From assembly GCA_902791035.1 (NCBI GenBank), contig CADAUA010000003.1:89581-153580 (forward strand): 64,000 nt of DNA, written 5' to 3'. Position 1 is the first letter of the stretch; each line of letters begins with the position of its first letter. Below are positions 16,002 through 23,012 of the stretch, one piece after another. The DNA is from an uncultured Coriobacteriaceae bacterium (lineage in GTDB: Bacteria; Actinomycetota; Coriobacteriia; Coriobacteriales; Atopobiaceae). The notes under the pieces were generated by a model. That model saw nothing but the letters and a program-made list of their open reading frames with translations. It did no database searches and was not told where the DNA came from. The position numbers were made by a program, and so were the translations under genes.

Positions 16002-17972
16002 CTACCCATTCACCGCCCAGCTTGGTCTCCCCTCGGTGGGAAAGTCGGTGTCGAACACCATATATCTGAGGTCAGCCTGGGACACGTCCCAGCCCTCGAG
16101 CGCGGTCGCATCCTTGAGGGATTTGCAGCCATAAAACATACCCCCGATATATACCACGTGCGAGGTGTCCCAGCCCGCCAGGGGCGAGACGTCAGTAAGG
16201 GATGTGCAGTCTTCGAACATGCCGGCGATGTTGGTCACAGCCGAGATGTCCCAGCTCGCAAGGGGCGAGATATCAGTGAGGGATGTGCAGCCGTCGAACA
16301 TGATGGACATGTTGGTAACGTGCGAGGTGTCCCAGCCCGCAAGGGGCGAGAGATCAGTGAGGGATGCGCAGCCGTAGAACATGCTGGACATGTTGGTAAC
16401 GTGCGAGGTGTCCCAGCCCGCAAGGGGCGAGAGATCAGTGAGGGACGCCCAGCCTTGGAACATGCCGGACATGTTAGTAACATTCGAGGTGTCCCAGCCC
16501 GCAAGGGGCGATAGGTCGCCGCGTCTCCCGCCGTTAGTGACGAACATATGGCCCATGTTGATCACGTGCGAGGTGTCCCAGCCCGCAAGGGGCGAGAGGT
16601 CGACGAGGGACGTGCAGCCGCCGAACATGTCCTCCATGTTGGTCACAGCCGTGGTGTCCCAGCCCGCCAGGGCGGAGACATCCGTGAGATGCGTGAAGCC
16701 TGCGAAGAGCTCTGATGAGTCTGGTGCCATGTGGATAGTGCCCGAGCTCTCCACTTTGGTCACTCCGGACTTGTCGAAGCTAGCCCACCAGTTGTCTGTG
16801 CCATCAGGAATCTCGATGGAGGTCAGCGTGCCCTCGCCGCGCCAAGAGTCAACGGGCCTCACGTAGAGAGTATTGTCCGCGATCCGCCACTCGCAGGTGC
16901 CCCAGACGGTCCAGGTCCCGGCGTCGTCCGCGAAGGGACCGGGGTCGGAGGGGGTCCCGGGATCGGCCGTGAGGTGGTCCCACTCAGCCTCGCTCACGGC
17001 GGCGGGGCCGCCGATCACGTGGCCGGAGGTGACGCGGGAGTCCTGGTAGCCGCTGTACACCGCGTCCACGGCCTGCGTCTGGCCCGGGTTCATGATGGCG
17101 AGGACGGAGTCGAAGGCGCCGGCGAGGGGCGCGGCGCAGAGGGCGTCCCAGTAGCCGTCGCCCGTGGCCACGCACATGTGGGAGGTGGTCATGCCCTCGC
17201 CGAGCTCCCACTTGGCTATCTCCGCGGAGGTCTTGACGGCGTTCTCGCCGGCGAGGCGCACGACCTGCTTGCCGGCGAGCTGGCCCTCGACCTCGCCCGA
17301 GACGGCCGCGGTGCCCCCCACGATCACGACGCGGTCGAACCCCTGGACGTCAGCCAGGGTGGCGTCGTCCAGCATGTTGCGGCCGTCCGTGAGGAAGATC
17401 GGGGCGTGCCTGGCCCAGGCGTAGGGGGCTATGGACAGGGCGTCCCAGTAGCCCGTCCAGGTGGCCACGACGCAGGTGTCGCCCCAGCCGCCCCTGGACT
17501 CGTAGGCCTCGCGTGCCGTGTCGCGCGCGGTGTCTCCGTAGACGCGGGTGACCTCGCACTTCTCTCCGCACGTGGCACGCACCTCGTCCAGCACTAAGTC
17601 GGCGACAGCCGCCGGGCCGCCCAGCACGACCACCCTGCTCGGGGCCAGCCTCTCGAGCTGCTCGGCCGTCTCGTCGCGCAGGTACGACGTCGGCGTGATC
17701 AGCACGGGTGCGCCGTCGAGTCCCGCCAGGCCGGAGCCCGCGAGGGCGTCCCAGTAGCCGTCGCCCGTGGCCAGGCAGACCGTCCCACCGCGCCCGTCCG
17801 GGAAGGCGCCGTCCGCCTCGAGGACCCTCTCCATCGTCCCGTACGCGTTCTGCCCCCAGAGCCTGTCCCAGCTCGCGCCCTCAGCGAGCGCCGCCCTTGG
17901 CGACGCCGCCACGAGCACCGCCAGCGCGAGCGCCACGAGCGCCCTCAGCCGACTCCCGTACCCCTTGCCCAT
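16002..17972 (-). CDS. secreted cell-wall-binding repeat 2 / BspA-type (DUF285) surface protein
   Basis: A 656-residue exported protein. Residues 1-30 are a signal peptide (basic GSRLRALVALALAVLVAA then AALAEG). Residues ~35-330 contain three cell-wall-binding repeats 2 (PF04122), each with an ATGDGYWDAL-like strand and a VVVLGGPAAV-like strand; these anchor proteins non-covalently to secondary wall polymers. After a short linker, residues ~345-650 hold about eight DUF285 (PF03382) leucine-rich-like repeats of 24-25 residues, such as LSPLAGWDTSHVTNMSSMF. That module is typical of BspA-like surface proteins and usually mediates binding to host or other cells. The ATG at 17972 has GGAGGG just upstream; a GTG 15 bases earlier is possible. 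A poly-C tract lies at 18027-18038. Confidence 0.93.
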   Translation of the reverse strand: MGKGYGSRLRALVALALAVLVAASPRAALAEGASWDRLWGQNAYGTMERVLEADGAFPDGRGGTVCLATGDGYWDALAGSGLAGLDGAPVLITPTSYLRDETAEQLERLAPSRVVVLGGPAAVADLVLDEVRATCGEKCEVTRVYGDTARDTAREAYESRGGWGDTCVVATWTGYWDALSIAPYAWARHAPIFLTDGRNMLDDATLADVQGFDRVVIVGGTAAVSGEVEGQLAGKQVVRLAGENAVKTSAEIAKWELGEGMTTSHMCVATGDGYWDALCAAPLAGAFDSVLAIMNPGQTQAVDAVYSGYQDSRVTSGHVIGGPAAVSEAEWDHLTADPGTPSDPGPFADDAGTWTVWGTCEWRIADNTLYVRPVDSWRGEGTLTSIEIPDGTDNWWASFDKSGVTKVESSGTIHMAPDSSELFAGFTHLTDVSALAGWDTTAVTNMEDMFGGCTSLVDLSPLAGWDTSHVINMGHMFVTNGGRRGDLSPLAGWDTSNVTNMSGMFQGWASLTDLSPLAGWDTSHVTNMSSMFYGCASLTDLSPLAGWDTSHVTNMSIMFDGCTSLTDISPLASWDISAVTNIAGMFEDCTSLTDVSPLAGWDTSHVVYIGGMFYGCKSLKDATALEGWDVSQADLRYMVFDTDFPTEGRPSWAVNG

Positions 17973-18193
17973 GTTCCCTCCAGTCACGTCATCCGCGCCC
18001 CGTCGGCGCGGGTCGCCAAGACGCTACCCCCCCCCCCCGCATTGCGGGACTGTTACGCGGGCCCCAGCGCCGGGCGGGCAGCCGGGCGGGCGGTAGGCAG
18101 TGCAGGGGCGGGCGGGGCACCACGCCCCCGTACCCCACTGGCACTCTGGTAGCCATACCCTTCAGACCACTGATTGACCTGAGCTAGCATGCC
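17973..18193. other. leader region of the surface protein gene with 12-bp poly-C tract
   Basis: This non-coding stretch upstream of the minus-strand surface protein gene contains an uninterrupted run of twelve C residues at 18027-18038 (G on the coding strand), 54-66 bases before the ATG, flanked by CCCGC/GCGGG palindromic sequence. I see no gene here. Homopolymeric G/C tracts of this length are prone to slipped-strand mispairing. Confidence 0.7.
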
Positions 18194-18478
18194 GCGGTGT
18201 ACTGACTCCGCACGTTGGGCGGGAATATCCGCCACAATCCCCAACCCCAGTACGGTCATGGCGGTGTTTGCCCAGCTAACAGCTCAGGGCGGCGTACTGA
18301 CTCCGCACGCTGGGAGGGAATATCCGCCACAATCCGCAACCCCGGAACGGTCCTAGCGGCATAACCGCAGGTAACGAAGTCAGGCGTCGCACTGACTTCG
18401 CCCACCCGACGGCAAGTATCGCCGGAACTCCTAACCTCAGTACGGTGCCCCCACATGTAGGGTGAACGCGCAGCCTCG
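18194..18478. repeat. three tandem copies of a 95-bp non-coding repeat
   Basis: Units start at 18194, 18289 and 18384, an exact 95-base period. Each begins near GTACTGACTCCGCAC (GCACTGACTTCGCCCAC in the third) and contains a small stem: GGCGG-GAATAT-CCGCC in unit 1, and a changed but still paired CGGC...GCCG in unit 3. Units 1 and 3 also carry a CAGTAC complement to the opening GTACTG about 50 bases on. A 95-base period keeps no reading frame, so the short open frames across it are not genes. It fills most of the 660-bp gap between the surface protein and kinase-like genes. Confidence 0.85.
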
Positions 18479-18563
18479 GCAGGCTCCTCCGACATGTGGG
18501 GCGGCCAAGGGACGACAAGCCCTGCCAGGCTGGCAGTCGACTAAGCTGGCGGTCGAAACAAGA

Positions 18564-18595
18564 GAGGGGCGCCCGACTTTCCCCGGGCGCCCCTC
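18564..18595 (-). terminator. terminator hairpin of the kinase-like gene
   Basis: GAGGGGCGCCCG (18564-18575) pairs with CGGGCGCCCCTC (18584-18595), an uninterrupted 12-bp GC-rich stem. It follows the kinase-like stop by about 35 bases. The tail, CTTGTTTCG on the minus strand, is a weak U-run. Confidence 0.75.
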
Positions 18596-18631
18596 GCGCT
18601 TGTCAGCCTGCGCGACTGCCGCTAGTCGCGA

Positions 18632-19405
18632 CTACTCGAAGTCGTTGGCGACGTCAATCCAGGAGCGCAGGTACTCCTCCTGGGCCTTGCGACCACGCGA
18701 GAGCTCGGCCGCCGCCACGACCGGCAGCCAGTACTGGATCTTCTGCTTGGGGATGTCCGCCTTGACGGAGTAGAGGTCGAGGTACTTGTCGGCCGCCTCC
18801 GGGAACTCCTGGGTGAGCAGGATGTAGGTCATGGCCGCATCGGCCTCGGGCAGGCCCTCGGTCACGTGAGTCCAGTCGCAGAAGAAGTAGTCGCCGTTCT
18901 CCCCCACCACGATGTTCGTGGGGTTGAAGTCGCCGTGGCACACGGCATGGCCGTGGCGCATGCGGTCGGCGCGCATCTGCAGGTCATAGCGCTGCGACGG
19001 ATCGAGCTCCTTCACGCGCCCGATCATGCGCTTGAGCTTGTCGGACTGCTGGTTGAGGGCGGCCGGGGCCTTGGTGCCCTGGACCTTGAGCTGCAGGTCC
19101 ACGAAGGTCTCGAGTAGCTCATCGAACTTCTCGGTGCCCTTGGCCTCCTCCATGAGCTCGTGGAGCGTCGTGCCGGGGAAGTACTTCATCGCGATGGCCC
19201 AGGAGCCCTCGTCGGTCTTGGAGACCTCCAGGACCTCGGGAGTGTTGAGGTCGGTCGTGGCGATGCGGGCCAGGTTCAGCGCCTCGCGGAAGACGTCCTG
19301 GGCCGGCTTGGTGGGCACGAACACCTTGACGATGCGGTAGCCGTCCTGGTACACGACCTTGTTGTGCCTGCGGGCAAGCGCGACCTTGTTGTCAGAGAGC
19401 TGCAT
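18632..19405 (-). CDS. aminoglycoside phosphotransferase (APH)/choline kinase-fold protein
   Basis: A 257-residue protein with the APH-type kinase fold. The catalytic loop is VCHGDFNPTNIVV (HGDxxxxN) and the metal-binding aspartate follows in YFFCDWTHVTEG. The N-lobe segment KVVYQDGYRIVKVF plausibly contains the ATP-binding lysine. Such proteins phosphorylate small hydroxyl compounds; resistance members are a small minority, and nothing here suggests one. AGGAGG precedes the ATG. It starts 34 bases after the adhE stop on the same strand, with no terminator between, so the two are probably co-transcribed. The substrate is unknown. Confidence 0.85.
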   Translation of the reverse strand: MQLSDNKVALARRHNKVVYQDGYRIVKVFVPTKPAQDVFREALNLARIATTDLNTPEVLEVSKTDEGSWAIAMKYFPGTTLHELMEEAKGTEKFDELLETFVDLQLKVQGTKAPAALNQQSDKLKRMIGRVKELDPSQRYDLQMRADRMRHGHAVCHGDFNPTNIVVGENGDYFFCDWTHVTEGLPEADAAMTYILLTQEFPEAADKYLDLYSVKADIPKQKIQYWLPVVAAAELSRGRKAQEEYLRSWIDVANDFE

Positions 19406-19438
19406 TTGTAAGCCTCCTAGATGGCCGTATGGTGTGGA

Positions 19439-22066
19439 CTAGTCCTCGTACGAGCTGGCCGGACGGCCGTAGTAGGCGTCGAGGTAGAGCTCCTTGATCT
19501 CGGACACGAGCGGGTAGCGCGGGTTGGCGCCGGTGCACTGGTCGTTGAAGGCGTTGAGGCTCATCTCGTCCAGGGTGTCCAGGAAGTACTGCTCGTCCAC
19601 GCCGTACTCGGCGATGGTGTGCTTGACGCCCACGTGGTCGAAGAGGTCCTGGATCTTGAGAAGGAACTTCTCGAAGACCTCCTGGTCGTCCGCACCCTCC
19701 ACGCCGCAGAAGCGCGCCGCGGTGGCATAGCGGTGCAGGGTCTTGGGATGGTCGTACTGCGGGAAGGTGCCCATGCGGGTGGGACGCTCGGCCGCGTTGT
19801 AGCGCATGACGCGCTGCAGGATGACGGCGTTGGCCCAGCCGTGCGGGATGTGGTGATAAGCGCCCAGCTTGTGGGCCATGGAGTGGTTGACACCCAGGAA
19901 GGCGTTGGCGAAGGCCAGACCGCCCAGCGTGGAGGCGTTGGCCATGTGGTCGCGGGCCTCCACGTCGTTGGGGTTGTCGTAGGCGCGCGGCAGGTACTCG
20001 AAGACCAGCTTCATGCCGTTGAGGGCGAAGGAGTCCGTGTAGTCGGACGCCATCATGGAAACATAGGCCTCGAGGCAGTGCGTGAGCACGTCCACGCCGG
20101 AGGCGGAGGTCAGGCCCTTGGGCTGGGTCATCATGTTGTCGGTGTCGACGATGGCCACGTTGGGCATGAGCTCGTAGTCGGTCACGGGGTACTTGATGCC
20201 GGTGTTCGCGTCGGTGATGATGGCGAAGGGCGTGACCTCGGAGCCGGTGCCGGAGGAGGTGGGGATGGCCACGAACAGGGCCTTCTTGCCCATCTTGGGG
20301 AAGTCGTAGACGCGCTTGCGGATGTCCATGAAGTCCATGGCCATGTCCTCGAACTTCTCGTCCGGGTTCTCGTACATGGACCACATGATCTTGCCGGCGT
20401 CCATTGCGGACCCGCCGCCGATGGCGATGATGCAGTCGGGCTCGAAGGCGCGCAGGAGCTCCTCGCCGCGCTCGGCGTCCTGCAGCTTGGGGTCGGGGCT
20501 GATGGACCAGAAGGAGGAGTGCGCGATGCCCTGCTCGTCCAGTGAGGCCTCGATCTTCTTCGTGAAGCCAGACTTGTAGAGGAAGGAGTCGGTCACGATG
20601 AAGGCGCGCTTCTTGCCGTAGACCTGCGAGAGCTCGCGCAGGGCCACGGGCATGCAGCCCTTCTTGAAGTAGACCTTCTCGGGAGTACGGAGCCACAGCA
20701 TGTTCTCACGCCTCTCTGCCACAGACTTGATGTTGAGGAGGTGCTGCGGGCCCACGTTGCCCGAGACGGAGTTGCCGCCCCAGGAACCGCAGCCGAGGGT
20801 GAGCGAGGGCGGAAGCTTGAAGTTGTAGAGGTCGCCGATGCCGCCCTGCGAGGACGGGGTGTTGATGAGCACGCGGCAGGTCTTCATCGCATGGGCGTGC
20901 TTGGCGATCTTCTCCTTCTCGTTCACGTCGATGTAGAGCGAGGAGGTGTGGCCGTAGCCACCGTCGGCCACGAGGCGGGCGGCCTTGGCCAGGGCCTCGT
21001 CGAAGTCCTTGGCGTGGTACATGCCGAGGACGGGCGAGAGCTTCTCGTGCGCCATCTCCTCGGACGGGTCCACGGACTCGACCTCGCCGATGAGGACCTT
21101 GGTGGACTTGGGCACCTCGACGCCGGCGATCTGGGCGATCCTGTATGCGGACTGGCCCACGATCTTGGCGTTCACGGAGCCGTTGATGATGACGGTCTTG
21201 CGGACCTTGTCGAGCTCCTCGCCCTCCAGGAAGTAGCAGCCACGGGCCTTGAACTCGGCCTTGGCCTCCTCGTACACGTCGTCCAGGATCGTGACGGACT
21301 GCTCGGAGGCGCAGATCATGCCGTTGTCGAAGGTCTTGGAGTGGATGATCGAGTTCACGGCCAGCTTGATGTCGGCCGAGGAGTCGATGATCACGGGCGT
21401 GTTGCCGGGACCGACGCCCAGGGCCGGCTTGCCGGAGCTATAGGCCGCGTTGACCATGCCCGGACCACCGGTGGCCAGGATGATGTCGGCGTCGTGCATG
21501 AGTTCGTTTGTGAGCTCCAGGGAGGGAGACGGGATCCAGTCGATGATGCCCTTGGGGCAGCCGGCGGCCTCTGCGGCCTCGCGCACGATGCGGGCGGCCT
21601 CGATGGTGCACTTCTTGGCACGCGGGTGCGGGGAGATGATGATGGCGTTGCGGGTCTTGAGGCAGATGAGCGTCTTGAAGATGGCCGTGGAGGTCGGGTT
21701 CGTGGTGGGGATGACCGCCGCCACGATGCCGATGGGCTCGGCGACCTTCTTGTACCCGAAGGAGGGGTCGTCCTCGATCACGCCGCAGGTCTTCATGTCC
21801 TTGTACTTGCTGTAGATGTACTCGGAGGCAAAGTGGTTCTTGATCACCTTGTCTTCCATGAGGCCCATGCCGGTCTCCTCGACCGCCATCTGGGCGAGCG
21901 GGATACGGGCCTTGTTTGCGGCCATGGCCGCCTCGTAGAAGATCTTGTCCACCTGCTCCTGGGTGAACGTGGCGAACTCTGCCTGTGCTGCGCGCATCTC
22001 CTTGATGCGCTCGACCAGTGCGTCCACGGAGTCGATCGTGGGCACTTTGGTCTCTTCCTCTGCCAT
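19439..22066 (-). CDS. adhE: bifunctional acetaldehyde-CoA / alcohol dehydrogenase
   Basis: Reduces acetyl-CoA through acetaldehyde to ethanol with two NADH, regenerating NAD+ in fermentation. The 875-residue protein has an N-terminal aldehyde dehydrogenase domain (residues 1-~440) with the catalytic cysteine in GMICASEQSV and the GVGPGNTPV loop, and a C-terminal iron-dependent alcohol dehydrogenase domain (~450-875) with AIGGGSAMDAGK, TSSGTGSEVTPFA and the iron-ligand region GVNHSMAHKLGAYHHIPHG. AdhE proteins assemble into spirosome filaments. The ATG at 22066 has GGAGG four bases before it. A short palindrome at 22212-22226 lies in the promoter region and could bind a redox regulator. Confidence 0.97.
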   Translation of the reverse strand: MAEEETKVPTIDSVDALVERIKEMRAAQAEFATFTQEQVDKIFYEAAMAANKARIPLAQMAVEETGMGLMEDKVIKNHFASEYIYSKYKDMKTCGVIEDDPSFGYKKVAEPIGIVAAVIPTTNPTSTAIFKTLICLKTRNAIIISPHPRAKKCTIEAARIVREAAEAAGCPKGIIDWIPSPSLELTNELMHDADIILATGGPGMVNAAYSSGKPALGVGPGNTPVIIDSSADIKLAVNSIIHSKTFDNGMICASEQSVTILDDVYEEAKAEFKARGCYFLEGEELDKVRKTVIINGSVNAKIVGQSAYRIAQIAGVEVPKSTKVLIGEVESVDPSEEMAHEKLSPVLGMYHAKDFDEALAKAARLVADGGYGHTSSLYIDVNEKEKIAKHAHAMKTCRVLINTPSSQGGIGDLYNFKLPPSLTLGCGSWGGNSVSGNVGPQHLLNIKSVAERRENMLWLRTPEKVYFKKGCMPVALRELSQVYGKKRAFIVTDSFLYKSGFTKKIEASLDEQGIAHSSFWSISPDPKLQDAERGEELLRAFEPDCIIAIGGGSAMDAGKIMWSMYENPDEKFEDMAMDFMDIRKRVYDFPKMGKKALFVAIPTSSGTGSEVTPFAIITDANTGIKYPVTDYELMPNVAIVDTDNMMTQPKGLTSASGVDVLTHCLEAYVSMMASDYTDSFALNGMKLVFEYLPRAYDNPNDVEARDHMANASTLGGLAFANAFLGVNHSMAHKLGAYHHIPHGWANAVILQRVMRYNAAERPTRMGTFPQYDHPKTLHRYATAARFCGVEGADDQEVFEKFLLKIQDLFDHVGVKHTIAEYGVDEQYFLDTLDEMSLNAFNDQCTGANPRYPLVSEIKELYLDAYYGRPASSYED

Positions 22067-22211
22067 GCTGCCTCCTATAGCTCGGTCCCCTCCTGCGGGG
22101 AAATGAAACGCCACGGTAGGACACGACGATGCCAGGGTGCAGGCCCCAGCCTCACCTACTCAAGAGCATATCTGATTTGCAAGGCCGCGAAAAGGCAGGA
22201 TGGATGTCCTC

Positions 22212-22226
22212 TGTGCTCATAACACA
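22212..22226 (-). promoter_or_regulatory. candidate operator upstream of adhE
   Basis: The imperfect palindrome TGTGCTCATAACACA lies about 150 bases before the adhE start. Its TTGTG...CACA shape recalls Rex- or Crp/Fnr-type sites, but the spacing fits neither consensus exactly. Confidence 0.3.
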
Positions 22227-22236
22227 AGTTAACGCC

Positions 22237-22899
22237 CTATCTCCGCACGACAATTGTGCGACTACACAAGCTGCGTCTGATCGTCCCCTCGAGCTCAAGC
22301 ACCTTGGCATGGGCATCGTCCGTGGCCAGGCAGGTCACCCGATGCCAGGTACCGCCGGCATCGCACCAGTCCAGCCAAGGTCCGAAGCCGTCACGGAGGA
22401 TGTCCGCCGCAGGCTGGTTGGAAGGATCGCCCGCGAGGCCCGGGTAGCGGACCTCACAGACCGCCGGATGGCAGGAGAGGTAGCTGGCGACCACGTGGGC
22501 CACGTCGCTCGCGCGCGACCAGCGCACGTGGTCCTCCAATTCCTGGGCAAGAAGGTCGTCCAGGAGCGGCTCGTCGCTTTGCTCCCACAGGAGCCGCTCC
22601 GCCGCGTGCTCGCGGCCGCGCGCCGAGGCCACGAGGACGTGCCCTTCGCGGGCCACGTAGGTAAGGGTCGCCCCATGCCGGAGGGCCTCCGACCCCGTGA
22701 CACCGCAGGCTGTCACGTCGAGCACCACGGTGACACCGCCAGCCGCAAGCCCCCGCGGATTGATGCAGCCTATGGGATTTCCGCTAAGCAGCTTGCCGAA
22801 GACAGCGCCCTCCGCCGCAAGAAGGTCGCGCGCCTGAGACCAGGCCTCGGGCACAACCGCCCACACGCCCCGCGCCCCTATCGACTTCGGCCTGAACAT
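22237..22899 (-). CDS. degenerate Cys/Met-metabolism PLP-lyase-like protein lacking the catalytic lysine
   Basis: A 220-residue protein that resembles the middle and C-terminal parts of cystathionine gamma-synthase/lyase family enzymes. VTVVLDVTACGVTGSEALRH followed by GATLTYVAREGHVLVASA lines up with the family VVVDNTF...LGADIVVHSATKYxGGHxD stretch, and YLSCHPAVCEVRYPGLAGDP followed by LRDGFGPWLDW lines up with the C-terminal HPAVxxVxYPGL and GFG motifs. Where the family has the PLP-binding lysine (SATKY), this protein has YVAREG, and the N-terminal PLP phosphate and substrate regions are missing or compressed. GGGGAGGGCGG precedes the ATG. It is unlikely to be an active PLP lyase as written. 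Confidence 0.6.
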   Translation of the reverse strand: MFRPKSIGARGVWAVVPEAWSQARDLLAAEGAVFGKLLSGNPIGCINPRGLAAGGVTVVLDVTACGVTGSEALRHGATLTYVAREGHVLVASARGREHAAERLLWEQSDEPLLDDLLAQELEDHVRWSRASDVAHVVASYLSCHPAVCEVRYPGLAGDPSNQPAADILRDGFGPWLDWCDAGGTWHRVTCLATDDAHAKVLELEGTIRRSLCSRTIVVRR

Positions 22900-22956
22900 C
22901 CGCCCTCCCCGACACTGAGGCGCTGACACCAAGGTATCGAACGCCCTTCTACCAAA

Positions 22957-22982
22957 GGGGAGGGACCAAGCGGCCCCTCCCC
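22957..22982 (-). terminator. terminator of thrS
   Basis: GGGGAGGG (22957-22964) pairs with CCCTCCCC ending at 22982; on the minus strand it is followed by TTTGG. It lies about 30 bases after the thrS stop. Confidence 0.7.
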
Positions 22983-23012
22983 TGTCATGCGATCCCTATC
23001 GAACCTTCGGAC

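Noticed and set aside
18053..18518. Short minus-strand open frames of 60-80 codons across the 95-bp repeats
   Set aside because: The 95-base period breaks any shared frame, there is no ribosome binding site, and the apparent repeated peptide is only a consequence of the repeated DNA.
18632..19405. Aminoglycoside resistance gene
   Set aside because: The protein has the APH fold, but no feature of known resistance enzymes, and it lies in a housekeeping operon without mobile elements.
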